In this document: positions 10,430 through 22,659 of the stretch, piece after piece
Layout: every line of letters starts with the position of its first letter
Numbering within the stretch: position 1 is the stretch's first letter
The notes under the pieces: generated by a model
The model's input: the letters and a program-made list of their open reading frames with translations, nothing else
Database searches by the model: none
Told to the model about the DNA's origin: nothing
Program-made: the position numbers and the translations under genes
From: Cytidiella melzeri
Taxonomy: Eukaryota > Basidiomycota > Agaricomycetes > Polyporales > Irpicaceae
Assembly (NCBI GenBank): GCA_022592445.1
Contig: JABYQR010000146.1
Coordinates: 39,648 to 103,647, forward strand
Reading direction: 5' to 3'
Length of the DNA: 64,000 nt

Positions 10430-11676
10430 ATGCATCTCCCACCAGAGCTGCGAGACTCTGTGATAGACCTGCTGCAGAACGACCGTGCAGCATTGCGTGC
10501 GTGTAGCCTCACCTGTCGCCCTTGGCTTCCCCGTAGTCGCCATCACCTCTTCCGCTCCATTCAAATTGAGCCGGGACGCCGCGGAGCAGCGTTCAGAACA
10601 CTCCTCGATGCGAATCCCGATATTGGACAATACGTGCAGGACATGGAAATTTTCGGGAGTGGAAGCGACATACCCATCGAGCGTGTCGTCAGAATGGAAT
10701 GGCCGACACTTCGCGCAGGGCCTCAGACACCATATACGCCTCTCGTACAACGCTGCGTGTTAGACAACGTCTTGCCAAAATCCACAAAAGTTCTCCGAAG
10801 GGTATCCTGCCTGAGAGTCGTCGCAATGCACATTCATAGCGAGCTTGTGGACATTTTGCTCAGGCATTTCTCCGCCATCAACACTCTAGTCTTGAACAAA
10901 TGCCGCTCGGCGACATTCGCAGACTTCATAGCACTCCCTCGCGGATTCCGCGAAGTTTCTTGCCTCAAATTACACGACATTCACTGGTTAAGACCGACTC
11001 CGCCATCTGCCGTACCAGCTCTTTACCGTCGCACGTTGAAAACTCTCGTATTATCCCAGAAGACCGACGTTGCGCTTCTCTTGACGTGGTTAGTTGCACA
11101 AGAGATCCACACCACACTAGAATCACTGTCGTGCCATTCCTCTGGTCAGGCCAGCGCCATCGCCATCTGTAGTCTTCTCAAAGCCGTTGGCTCGTCGCTG
11201 CGACATCTGGCTTTTGGTTTCTCGGATGTGAAAGATCCAACAGGTATTCATCATTCGCAGTCGCTGTTTATTCATGACTCACCCTCCGGCTGGAAGCTCT
11301 TTTACAGAGGACCGAACTTAGTCTCGAGCCATGCACGGGTCTGCGCAGGCTGCACATTTATTGCACAAACTCAGTCCGCTACTCTTCCATGCCTTCGTTA
11401 TCCTGGATTCTCATCCTACTTTCAAAAATCAACTCTTCACATCTCTACACACTTGAACTCTCTATTCCTTCCTCACACATACCAGCGCTTAATTTTGTGG
11501 GTCTATCCGTCGTCCTCTCTCATCCAAGGTGTGCATGCCTGCAAAGGCTGATCTTCCATGTTCATCTTCGCGGCGATAGGCTCGAAGAGGTGGGGGAGCG
11601 TATCAAGAGCCGGGTATCCTCCCTAACGGCAAAAGGCCTCGACGTGGAGGTTGTAGGGACAGATGCACCCAGCTGA
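10430..11676 (+). CDS. F-box-like protein
   Basis: Two exons (10430-11227 and 11308-11676) join in phase to about 388 residues. The N-terminus MHLPPELRDSVIDLLQND followed by RACSLTCRPWLPRSRHHLFR matches the F-box pattern LPPEL..I...L......CSL.C..W...R..LF seen in many basidiomycete proteins. The rest contains leucine-rich, loosely repeated segments, for example LRRVSCLRVVAMHIHSELV. F-box proteins link substrates to SCF ubiquitin ligases; the substrate is unknown. The donor GTGAAA at 11228 was chosen because other GT sites nearby lead straight into a stop. These genes form large, fast-evolving families in Agaricomycetes. Confidence 0.75.
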
Positions 11677-11782
11677 TAGGATGACATTGAGGGTTTCAAC
11701 CTGACCCAATGGAATCTGCAAACAACGTTAATAACCAATCATTTGCATGTCATGATCGTACCTGCAGCATTCAAGTTCTCAA

Positions 11783-13221
11783 TTACGCGATGTTGCGATC
11801 TACTCCTTCCACACGTCTGCGTTTCCTCGTGCTCGTGTCGGCGTCTTCGTGGTCCATTGAGTCAGAAGGCCAAGGTTCTGCTACGGGTTCATCCTTGCTG
11901 CTGAAGAGTACACCCTCCCGGGCCGTTGGTGATGGTGGGGTAGTCATGCTCATGATAGTATGAGATTGCTGCTGCCTCGAAGGATCTAGAAGTTCTTGGG
12001 CGATCCCACGCGACGAACCTATCATGAAATGACCCCTCGAGGCCGCGATAACATCCTCAGATATCTCGACTTCCTCCCCGAGTCCCGCGGAAAAATCAAC
12101 GGCATCTTCAAAGATATCTCGCTCGTCTTGCGTCCTCGAGTTGGCGTCCTCGATGCCACTGCTATCTATCGGCCCGGGAGTGTTTCTCAGCGGATTGATA
12201 GGAACGAAGGTCATTCTGCCGCTATTGAGACTTTCAAGGATTGCCCTGTTTTGAGTCGTCGAGAGCGTGGAAGGGTTTTGCTTCGGCACGCCTGGGGGCC
12301 AGCCTTCGAGACGGATGCCGTATACATCAAGCTTGTCGTGGTTGGACCATTTCATCTCAGCGTTGCGCAATCCCGTGGTTGTTCTGCGGGAAGACGTGGC
12401 GTGAGGGTCGCAGATCACTTGTGAGATAATCGTAATCAACTTTCGGGAGAGATTTACCGTATCGCATTCCGTACGCTAGCGTATACCTCTGCTTTTACCG
12501 AACTTGCCGCTCCCTTCTTTGGTGCAGTCGAGTTCGCGGTCGGTAGGTTCACAGGCTGAGGAATAACAACACTTTGCATATTTTGTACTGTTGTACTAGG
12601 TTGCATATGCCCGCTGATACTCGAAGCCCCGGCTTTCTGACAAAAGAGCTTGAACGCCTGTGCACCGGCGGCGCCACACCCTCTGTGGCCTCGCCAGAAT
12701 TCTCGACCTAGAATGGTCCCTCCGAGAAATCCTTGATCACCGTCGTCCTTTGGGTTCACTATGAGGAAGAATGACTGATACCCGACGACGAAATGTAACG
12801 ACTCTAGTGCGTCTGAGACCGCGCGCATGGTGGTAGATACTGCCAATCGAAGCACCGCTCGCCCGTCGCTTCAGAGTACGTGGAAAACTACAAAAAAATC
12901 CCACTCACGCTTTCCACTAAAATCTTGGCTTTGTTGAGCAGATGACGAAAGGTCGAAGAGCGTTCTTGAATACCACTGAGCAATAGACCTCCGAACCTGC
13001 ACAAGACACGACAATATTTTAGCTTCCAGCTATTCCAAGTTGAGAAATACCGCACTTACGTCTTCGCAAGGACGGCTTTCCCTCTTTGCGAAAGCATTGA
13101 TTTCTCCTAAATGCTTCTCGTACAGCGTTTCAAGTCGCTCGAGGTATAGGTCGTTGTCCTGGTGCTCGGTATACGCCACGTCGGCCTCGAAGTCTAGCTG
13201 TAGGTATTGGTGAGCGTCCAT
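11783..13221 (-). CDS. Unknown protein with basic C-terminal nuclear signal
   Basis: Four exons (13221-13060, 12996-12909, 12839-12458, 12383-11783) join in phase, giving about 410 residues. The N-terminal third has an acidic, helix-like stretch (ERLETLYEKHLGEINAFAKR). The middle holds GFLGGTILGREFWRGHRG and GAAGAQAFKLFCQKAG. The C-terminal part is Ser/Pro/Asp-rich and ends with RKRRRVEGVDRNIA, a likely nuclear localisation signal. No family is recognised. An alternative start at 13320 would add 33 residues; 13221 was preferred because it is followed directly by a charged, regular N-terminus. A nuclear role is inferred from the basic cluster alone. Confidence 0.6.
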
Positions 13222-13661
13222 GCTGTCAGCCTTATAAAGATTTCTCCCGAGTCGAAGACAAGATGCCACTGATATACTGTATCTTAAACCTGGTTCAATG
13301 CCGAGAGGTCGACCGGTCAACCTCGTAGTGGCAACAAGGCTCGGGCCCTCGGGTCTCTGTACATGTTAGGCGCTGTAAGCTCTAAACGCCTGAGGACGAC
13401 ATCAAATTCAGTGACTTTGCGTCTCGCACGCGTCGACGGATGATTGTGCTTTGCTCAAATTCGACTGATAATTGGGCATGTCAGCTATAGATACAACTTG
13501 TGTAATAAGTGGTAGCAAGGGACCAGTGCTACGACTTTGATGAATGGAAAGGAAATCAAATCAACACTCCAGAGAGCAGAGTTCAAGGTCGCCTGCCCTG
13601 GAACCGACTCAGTCCCTCCTGACGCTTTTCTATGAATGAGAAAGTTCAGCCTAGAGGGAGC
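13222..13661. other. Intergenic, no gene seen
   Basis: This stretch holds the promoter side of the unknown minus-strand gene and the 3' flank of the triple-domain secreted protein. Nothing else is recognised. Confidence 0.4.
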
Positions 13662-16081
13662 CTAAGCCGCGACAACGGGTTTTCCCTGGTTGTCGAGGGG
13701 GGTGATGGAGGCGAAGTTGGTGGTGATGCCAAAGACAGCGTTGAAGGCGTCAGCTTGGGCACCGGTTTTTGCGGTTTTGCTGTCGAACGCGACTTTTGCC
13801 TGTGCGCATGTTGCCTTTGCGGTTGCGTCCGCGCCACAGACGTTCACGAGGTTGTCGCACATGAACTGCGTGATGATATCGCCGTTATCTGCTGATCCGT
13901 GGACGTACGAGACTAGAGAAAGGAATTGTAGTTGTGAGCGAACAGTGCTGTAAGACTGAAGTCCAACGGGAAGACATACCCTGATCAGCAGGCTCGAAGC
14001 TGGTCTCCTTCCTGTTATCAAAACCGACGCCGAAGTTGATCTTGGGTACTGAGCACTTGCCAAAGTTGCCGATACCAGCTGAGGACGATGTTGCAGCGGC
14101 TGAAGTAGCAGCGGCCGCTGACGACGTCGCGACGGACGTGGCAACGTCAGCAACTGAGGCAGTAGATACAGCGGCGCTTGCAGCAGCAGCAGAGGCACCA
14201 GTTCCTGCGACTACGTTACCCTGGTCGTCGACAGCGGCAACAGCGGCGAAGTCAGTCTTGATGTTGAAGGCAGCGTTGAAGGCATCGGCTTGAGCACCAG
14301 TCTTGGGAGGCTGGGCATCTGCAGCAGCTTTCGCCGTCGCGCAAGTATCCTTCGCAGTTTGATCGGCCTTGCAAGAGTTGGTCAAGGTGTCGCAGATGAA
14401 TTGGGTGATGATGTCAATGTTCTGGGCAGAACCGTGGTTGAAGGATGCTAGGGGGAAAAGGTCAGAATTGAGCCCTTGGACAGCAGAAGATAGAGCCTCA
14501 CTCTTGTCGACTGGCTGGAAGCTAGTCTCCTTCCTGTTGTCGAATCCGACACCAAATTCAATTTGAGGGACCGTGCAACTACCAAAGTCGCCAATGCTGG
14601 AGGACGAAGCTCCCGAGGCGGCAGCGGAGGTAGCAGCGGCGGCAGCAGCAGCAGATGTCGTTGTCGCGACAGCCTCAACGCTGGTGGCACCTGCACTCGC
14701 GCCAGTACCAGCAATAGGAGCGCCCTGATCATCGAGAGCGGTAACAGCAGCGAAGTCGGTCGTAATGCCGAAGACGGCGTTGAATGCGTCGGCCTGTGCA
14801 CCAGTCTTCGCAGTTTGGGCATCCGCAGCGGCTTCTGCCTTTGCGCAAGTGTCCTTTGCAGTCTGGTCGGCACCGCAAGAGTTGGTCAACGTGTCGCAGA
14901 TGAACTTTGTGATGATGTCGATGCCCTGAGCGGAGCCGTGGTTGAAGGATGCTGTGAGTGTACATGTGAGCGGATTTTGGATTCAAGAAAAACGATATAA
15001 GACGGACTCTTGTCAACGGGTTGAAAGCTAGTTTCCTTCCTGCCATCGAACCCTGCGCCGAACTCGATTTGGGGTACTGTGCAGCTGCCGAAGTTGCCGA
15101 TAGAGGACGAAGAAGCAGTGGAGGTAGCGACAGCAGCGGACGATGTCTCGCTGGCAGCTGGCGTGACTGCAACCGAGGTCGCTGCAGCATCGCCAGTGAC
15201 AGTGACTGTGACCTAGATTCACTCGTCAGAAATTGTGATCACGCAGGAAATGATGACATACCACGCAGGGATCCGCCGACGCAGCTGTAGCAGTGACCAG
15301 ACTTGCGCTAGACGACAGAACTACCACCGAGGAAGGAGCAGCAGATGCAGTCGCAGACTCAATCAAAGCAACGGAAGTCGCAGCAGTGCCGGTGCTGTTC
15401 GCAGCAGAGGAACCACTGACAACGAAAGGGGAAGTGTTCGCCTGCGCGCCTTTCTGGACTGATTTACCGGTCGCTGGGTCGAAAAAGACATTCGGGTCAT
15501 TGGACGGATCCTGGGCCTGCACGAGATTGTTCAACTCCGCGTTCTTTGGAGCCTTCTGACAGAATACCGAGTTGCGCTGAGTGGGCGGGTTAGTGGTGAA
15601 GTCCTATGTATCGAAGTTGGGTTAGCATGTTCGTAAGGGACAAGCGACTAGAGTATATACCGGAGGCGTGTTCTTCTCTGCCTGACGATAGACGATCGCG
15701 AGTTGGATCATGTTCGACTTTGTTGGGTCATCAAATTGCTGTGCTGCATCTAAAGCACAGCAGGTATTCTGTGAGCGGGGCTCGAGCCATGCGATAACGA
15801 TTGCGCATACCGATGATAGCATCCGCCATGTCCTGTTGTGTACATTCGCCCTGAGCGGCCAACAACGGCGTGATAGCCTGGCCGGACAGAACACCACAGA
15901 CTTGTCCAGGGCAAGCAGCGGCGAGCTGGTCTATGACCGCAGGATGCTCGTTACCAAAACTGCGCCCGATGATAGACAGATGACGGCCGTCCCGTTCGAG
16001 CACCACGTAGCGGGCGGTAACGTTCTCTAATGCAGAGAGGACGGCCAAGGTGACGAAGGCGACGTTGAACTTGGAGAACAT
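13662..16081 (-). CDS. Secreted protein with three tandem copies of one domain
   Basis: Seven exons (16081-15811, 15749-15661, 15603-15262, 15212-15008, 14951-14502, 14447-13980, 13912-13662) join in phase to about 691 residues. The start MFSKFNVAFVTLAVLSALENV is a signal peptide. A unique N-terminal region (about 230 residues with several Cys) is followed by an Ala/Ser/Thr linker. Three repeats of about 130 residues then follow, each with a PQIEFG.GFD.RKETSF block, HGSA..IDIITQF.CD, a conserved Cys pair and KTGAQADAFNA, separated by Ala/Ser/Thr linkers. Each repeat is interrupted by an intron at the same point, which shows duplication of an exon-intron unit. Similar multi-repeat secreted proteins occur in Agaricomycetes; the function is not known to me. 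Confidence 0.8.
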
Positions 16082-18106
16082 TGTTGAAAGGTTCAAGCAA
16101 GGTGTCCAAAAGGATTGTTTTCAGAAGGATGAGTAGAAAAGAATGTGGAACTGAAAAGGATTGCAGGCACCAGGCTGGTGAAGGAAACAAGTTGTAGACA
16201 GAGACTGACACCTGGTCGAATGAGAGCAAAGAACGGCCGTTCAACGAACCAAGGAGGACGGGCAGAGAGTGAGCAAAGCTTTGAGACAGCATGATCAGGA
16301 GCTCTTGTGTCTTTTATACTAGAGCAGGGACAAGAAATAATTTAGCAAAGCGCGCACTTGCCGACATCGTTTGCCACGCTGGATACAACACTCACTGTTC
16401 TCGTTCCTGGGATCAGGTCGGCTGTTGCTAAACTCTTGTTTCCGATACGATGCAACGCTAGGAGTATCTCGGAGCTCCTCAAAAATTATTTCCCCGAAAG
16501 ACTGTAGTTGTCCGTAAATTCGTCTCCTGAAGATCGTTGTCATCCATGCAGGCTTCCAGAAAGCCCAAAAAGGTAACTGAGTACGATCGTTGCGTAGTGA
16601 CCCGTTTATATCATATTGTTCCCGCTACAATATCGGTCAGTCATTGTCTGGGCGTGCATATGCTCGAGCGATATAGCCTCACGAGATACGGGAAGGAGTA
16701 CTGTATTGTGTTCATTGAATCAAAGGTAACCAACTGCCTCGTGCTTATGGTCGTTCACTGCGCATAGCTGAAAGAATCGAGGCGCCGTCAGCTTAGTACA
16801 CGAACTCAGCACACTTGTAATTGATTAAAACCTCCGAAGCCCAAAGTTTTTGGTTGCCGCCCCGGTCCATGGTGGTTCTTGAAGCTCATTAAGGGCCTGT
16901 TGGTAGCATCGCTACTGCGGCCGATCAACTTCATGGAAACCACTTCGTCTTGACGACGTCGGAGGAGGATGCCTTCCATGATAAAAAATACCCGCCAGGT
17001 TGGTGCTACTTGCTGTAAGACGCACTGCTTGAAGCAAAGCAAAGCAGAGAATAATGTATTGGTACCTATGGGTGCATGATTTCGGTTTAATAACCTGAAG
17101 GGTGAAAGCTTGGAGCCAGGAGCTTGAATGAGAAGCGATGCAATTTCATCGAGACCTGCTACTTGCCTGCTACCCTGACAGAACCAACCGAGTAATTGTG
17201 GAACGAAGTAAGAAAAAGTCTCCGAATGGCATCCGTCACTTGTACTGGTGCCTCAAGCCGGTGGCAGTAGTGGGTTTCAAGAGCGCAGGCAAGATGAGGT
17301 CGTGCCAACGGTGCTACGTCCATGTCTTCTGTGCAACGTCGCACGCTTTGAGAAGCTGTTTAGTCGCCTCCTCCACTCCACTCGCAACTTCTGTCGCAGT
17401 CATTGACGGTGATGACAGAGTTGCGGTGGCAGCTTAGTATATCTGATAAGCGTGCATCGTGCGGAAAGGTGTGCTGCTATGACATGGCAGCGAGCCACGT
17501 AGGGTTACCGGAACGGGGTAGGGGTGCGTCGTCAGGCCTCAGTGTTAGTCAAGACACGATGTCCTCGAAAAGACCAGACGGTTATGACAACCGACCCGCA
17601 AGCTAGGATATAGCTAAGCTCATCCCGAGTAGCCCACAGCTATCGAGACATCCCAAAGATGATTCATGACTACTCACTATACGTTGGTAGGATGTGCTCG
17701 ACAGCAACATGACAGAGGCGGTCTATAGAAAAAGCTCAGTGACAGCGTGATACGTACGCCGCATACGCTACGTGCAGGTACCAGTATTTTCAGTGACCAA
17801 GTACAATTCCGTAAGACCTAGAACATAGCCTAGAAAGCCAAGATTACGAGAAACGTAGAAGACTGGGCGAGCCGCGTACCGTCCAGTCTCCCATGTAGAA
17901 TGTATATAGTGAGTTGGAATTCCCCTCATACTCACCTCTTGACGATACGTATCAACCTAAGGCGTGTGTTCGAGCGTGGTGGGTATGGGTGTTGTCATTC
18001 TCATCGCATAAAGGAGAGAATATTGAAAAGAATGCGATGAATGGTTTCTTTGCGTAGCATAGGTGCTTCTACATGTGACGAAAAAACGGGTTCCTAAGGT
18101 TGCCAT
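16082..18106. other. Long intergenic stretch, no gene recognised
   Basis: About 2 kb lies between the start of the secreted protein gene and the end of COX4. Frames of 60-100 codons exist on both strands, but none shows a known motif, consistent composition or a phase-compatible neighbour. No RNA gene or repeat stands out by eye. Confidence 0.4.
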
Positions 18107-18712
18107 TTAATGGTGAGCAGCAGCCTTCGCGATGGCAAGAGCCTCTTCATCACCCTGGAAGTCCATGGCGTACACTGAGGATAAAAGTCAAACACTCCGC
18201 TAATGTCCCACAGCAACGTCTACGGACCTGAACCACACTCGGGGCAGCGTGCCTTGGCATCCTTTCTCAGGTTGAACCACACGAGGTCATGCGACTCGGC
18301 TGGCGCGCCAGTGCACCCAATGAGACGCTCGGTATCCTGTGTAACGTATGCAGAGCAAGATGAGCATGAATATGGACGCGATGCTGGACAGACTGACCCA
18401 AGAGAAGACTTTGACAGGTTCTGCGAGAGTACCAACTCGGCTCGAGTCCAAAGGCTCATAATCGAAAACCTTCACGCCCTCCGCCTCACCAAGAACTTGC
18501 AGACGTTCCAAGCCCGTAGCGTGCGACACATCCGTCGGCACCTCACCAGGCTTCGCGCCAGGAGGGAAGAGAGAAGGGATAGGAGATTCGTGGTGGTGGT
18601 CGTGGTGATCGGTAGAGCGACGTACAGCGCTCATGGCCAGTGTCCTTGAGACATTGTTGAACTTGACGGAGCGAGCTGCGACGGCGGCGGGACGAAGAGC
18701 AGCGCGGAGCAT
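18107..18712 (-). CDS. COX4: Cytochrome c oxidase subunit 4 (mammalian Vb)
   Basis: Three exons (18712-18398, 18336-18228, 18174-18107) splice in phase to 163 residues, about the family length. It is a nuclear-encoded, zinc-binding peripheral subunit of respiratory complex IV on the matrix side. The N-terminus (MLRAALRPAAVAARSVKFNN) is Arg/Ala-rich without acids, as expected for a mitochondrial presequence. Family signatures are GTLAEPVKVFSWDTERLIGC, PAESHDLVWFNLRKD and the zinc knuckle part CPECGSVYAMD. The zinc ligands appear as Cys in IGCTG and the CPEC pair. The His-rich linker DHHDHHHE after the presequence is a small oddity. Confidence 0.93.
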
Positions 18713-19181
18713 GGCAGTTTCGTTGCTTGAAGGATGGAGTTTTGGACGCGGACGTTGCGGAGGAACACGAGCAGGATGTTCGGTGTGACTTGCGCGTCAC
18801 ACGTAGCCCGCTATTGCCCGAAGCGGGTCGAGTCTGGCCGAGAAGCCAGGGCCGAGCGCCGGCTTGAGGACTTGATTCTGACCATAAATGGAAGGATAGA
18901 TACCATAAATGGCAGCTTGCGTGACGATCACCGAAGCCGAGCGGCCATTGACGAGGTTTAGCGAAGAGGGTGCTTCTTCGACCAACAACAGTGGCAGAGG
19001 TGGCTCTTGTAAAAATAAAACATGCACGTCCTTCTCTGCGCTCGTCGTGCTCTCACTCGCGGCGGCTGCAGCATCTCCCCCTCCTCTCATCCTACTTTCA
19101 TACCAACTTCACCAGCCCTGGCGGTCGCGGTGCTCAACAACCACATATCCTGAAACACATTCCAAGCGGAACTTACAAACT
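18713..19181. promoter_or_regulatory. Divergent promoter region between COX4 and the antiporter gene
   Basis: COX4 (minus) and the Ca2+/H+ antiporter gene (plus) start at 18712 and 19182, so the 469 bases between them must hold both promoters. A frame running into the antiporter from 18909 is open, so its true start could lie further upstream. No specific factor site was identified. Confidence 0.4.
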
Positions 19182-22100
19182 ATGTACACTCAAACAGCAG
19201 ACGACGGCGCAGCTTCTACATACCAGGTATACGCCAAATACGACACGGCACATCGCCCATCCATCGCACAGACCTTGCCTCCAACGCATGGCTTTTCCAG
19301 GTCGCAAAGCTCAACCGTCAGCTATAGCTCAACCGCTAATCTGGTCCCTCATGAGCAAGTCAAGAAGCAGAAGAGATTCTCTCTTTTTTCTTGTGGAAAA
19401 CGGAAGCAGAAAGCACAGGACTCGGAGAAGAATTTCGCAGGAGTTCCAGCATTGTCTGCAGAACAGAACTCCAGCAGCTGTAACCTGATGATGGGTTGGA
19501 GATTGGTCTTCTTTGGCTCGTGTGCGTTAGCCTCAGGTCGTTATTGCGTTGCTGCCTAACGGATATATACACAGGGTTCAACGTCTTGATATTGCTTATC
19601 CCTGCTACAGTGACGCTGTTTCATTTTCGGCCAGTCTCAGTCGCTGATGTGCTCCTTGATGATAGTGGATTCTCAGGCTTGCAACTCCTGATTCACCGAC
19701 CTTGATATTCTCTTGTGGGTACAGCTGGCCTCAACATATCTCCCATCACTTACACTTGATCACTAGCCTGCCTGCTTGCCCTAATTCCGTTGGTCAGGGT
19801 GAGACATCAGTAAACACAATAAATGTCATTTCCTGACGTCTGCTCCAGATGCACGACGTCTCCGTTCGAGAACTCTCTGTTCGTATGGGTGGGTCGAGGA
19901 CCGGCTTGCTCAACGCTAGTATGGTTCGTACCATCAGCGTTGCCTCTGAACCCTTGTAAAATCTAATTAGGGTTTTCGCCGCATGCGCAGAGTAACATGT
20001 ACGCGCAGCTTCCGTCGCCTGCATTGCCGCCACTAACATCATGCGATCGAATAGCGTAGAGTCAGTCATTGCTGTGAGTCTTCCGAAGAAAGCAAAGTAC
20101 CCTGATCCAGAGCTGATACCTAACCGCAGATTATAGCTTTGCGCAAATGCGAACTGCGAGTAGTTCAATCATCACGTACGCATACATCTTATTTATACTC
20201 CCCTAAATTCTAATTACCTCTTAGTGATCGGGTCGATGCTGAGCAAATTGTGTAAGCGTCCATCTTTCGGCTTGATGGCTACCCATCTCTCTAAATATTT
20301 CTACAGTGCTCATCCTGGGGATGTGCTTTTTTGCTGGGGGAATGCGTTTCACTGCACAAGACTTCGACTCAAGTGCGTCTATCGTTGGTCTTTGTCAACA
20401 ACCTCTCACCAGTTCATACCAGCCGCCACCCAAGTACATTCATCTTTACTCAGTCTCAGTGTCGGCGCCGTATTACTCCCGGCGGCGTTTCATTTTACGT
20501 TATCTAATCGGTCAGGAGATAATCCGCAAACCTCCATTGACGAACAGAAGGTGGATATTCTGCGAATGAGCCATGGGGTGTGTCTCTTTTTTACATCCTG
20601 TATCGTCGGACACAGGAGCTGATATCGAATCACATAAACCAGGTCTCAGTAGTGCTTATATTCAGTATGTCCTGCAAAATGCATTTCTCGCTAATACTGA
20701 GGAATTTTGCAGTCTACATCGCGTATCTTTTCTTCCAGTTCTGGTCGCATTCTCAGCATTTCGAGGATGCAGTGACTCCGAGCCACAAACTCCCTAACGC
20801 GGTCTCTATGCGGTCTATGGCTTCCAAAGTGCGTCCTACCAGCCCCACGCTGCGCAAATTCACTACCCCTGCGTCTACCTTCGCCAACGTCTTCCGGAGT
20901 CCACGTGCACCTTTCGTGTCAAATCAAAGCGAACCTAACAACTCTGGTCCCTATATGTACCAAAAGGCACCAATCTCCTCGCCACCGCGCACCGGCATCC
21001 TAATGACTTCGCCGCTGGCTACTGCCTCTCAGTTGACAGTGACGATGCCCATGGAAGCTGAACCAACCTATGCACCTACCAACGAAGCTAGTGCGTCCAC
21101 AGTGCGTTTGGTCTCTGACGCTGAACGCCTCTCTCCAGGAGAAGATGGTTTTGGCGGAAAGTTGTCTAGTCCAGCGAGCTCGTGTGGCTCTGAAAGTCCT
21201 CCTCCTCGAATGGAAAGGGGCTCACTCGTCAGCGATTTGGTATCTTCGTACTATGCGGATGTGGAGCCTTCGCACGAGCGCGTCATTTTCGAAAGAAGGC
21301 GAGAAGGGCTCTATGGCGGAAGCATTGATCCCCACAGTGCAAGGTCCAGAACCCAGCTGCGCGATGAGCCGAGGACTTTGCGTCGGCGGACCATGCTGCC
21401 TCCCAATACCGCCGGAACTCCAGGGCTGCAGGACAGAAAACCGCAGCTGAGCCTATTCCTTACTTTGACCATACTTCTCGTTGTCACCGTGGTATGTTTT
21501 GTGACAATCGTCCCGCATGTGACTGATGCACCTTGCAATAGCTTGTTGCACTCAATGCCGAATGGATGATCGACTCCATCGACAGCCTGTCTCCGGCAAT
21601 CAGCAAGGAATGGATTGCATTGATCTTACTTCCCATGGTGGGATCACTGGCAGGTCAGCGTGCTCGTTTCCCTTGGCTAATCGCACATCCTTTTGAAGGG
21701 GTTTCCATTGTAGAGTGTATCACGGCGACGAACGTATCTGTGGAAGACCAGCTAACGCTCAGCATCAGCGTGGCAGTTGGCTCTACCATTGTATGTTCTG
21801 CCTAAATTGTTCTCAGTTGTTTTACGTCTCATCGACTCGTGCTCGTAGCAAACGGCGCTGTTTGTGATCCCGTTTATGGTTCTTCTAGGATGGGCACTTG
21901 ACAAACCGCTTGCGCTATTGTTCGACCCGTTTGAGTCAATACTGTTGTTCATTTCGGGTGGGTTTCAATTCCAAGATTCCGCACAACCGTTCTCATTTAT
22001 GTAATCTCTGCCAGTGCACACTATGAGCTACGTGGTGGCTGACGGTAAATCCAACTGGCTGGAAGGCCTTATTCTCATTGGTGAGCCGCCCAATTGAAAC

Positions 22101-22229
22101 AGCTTTATCGGCAATCCTCAAGTCTGATGATTGCCAATGCCAGGTCTGTACGTTGTCTCCGCGGTCACGTTCTGGTTCTATCCAGGCTCCAATTTTTCAA
22201 GCACACTCGCAGTCTGCTCCACAACCTGA
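19182..22229 (+). CDS. Ca2+/H+ antiporter, CAX/VCX1 family
   Basis: Seventeen exons join in phase to about 710 residues. Main exons are 19182-19521, 20423-20577, 20713-21491, 21542-21653, 21714-21790, 21849-21957, 22015-22080 and 22144-22229; several between 19575 and 20372 are only 27-70 nt. A long basic cytosolic N-terminus precedes two halves of a cation exchanger. The first includes TLIFSSCLLALIPLVRM, GGSRTGLLNA, IIALRKCELRVVQSS and LILGMCFFAGG. A Ser/Pro-rich loop follows. The second half has LVALNAEWMIDSI, GSLAECITATNVS and IPFMVLLGWALDKPLALLFD. VCX1-type proteins load calcium into vacuoles using the proton gradient. The first-half substrate motif normally GN(A/V)xE reads SNSVES after a 13-residue insertion, and the donor at 19618 (GTTTCA) is weak. 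Start 19182 is one of several possible. Confidence 0.85.
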
Positions 22230-22659
22230 TATCCTCTACATGAGCTATTTAATGCACATTGGACTTTCTTCGTGAATCACCACAATACTAGAACGCAATT
22301 CACCATTCCTTCAAACCTCGCATTACTAGATTGGCGTGGACATGCACATACACTTGTAAAGTCTCTCGTTATTCTCGTGACTACATACCACCAACCTACA
22401 CTCATTCATTTTCTCGTTACGATACGGTGTTCAGACGTGTCGACAACCTGCCGGACACTTGTCCTCTTGTCCCTGTAAATCTATTCTTCGGACTATCATA
22501 GCTATAATTTGGTACCTCATGTATATCGTGTAGCAGTAGCTGTCATCTCCCCATTGTACAGCAATCGAAACTCCTAATCGGCCCCTGTGGACTTACCGAA
22601 ACGTTGCGTTCCTCGAGAGTGTGTCAACTATCGAGTATATACCCACGGAATACTAGCCA
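22230..22659. other. Convergent intergenic region, no gene seen
   Basis: The antiporter gene (plus) and URK1 (minus) converge here, so this should contain both 3' ends. Nothing else is recognised. Confidence 0.4.

Noticed and set aside
13885..15559. Several plus-strand and alternative-frame ORFs of 80-150 codons opposite the triple-repeat gene
   Set aside because: Shadows caused by the Ala/Ser/Thr-rich linkers (GC-rich codons) of the minus-strand gene.
16537..16767. 76-codon frame in the large intergenic gap
   Set aside because: Composition and context do not support coding and no neighbour joins in phase.
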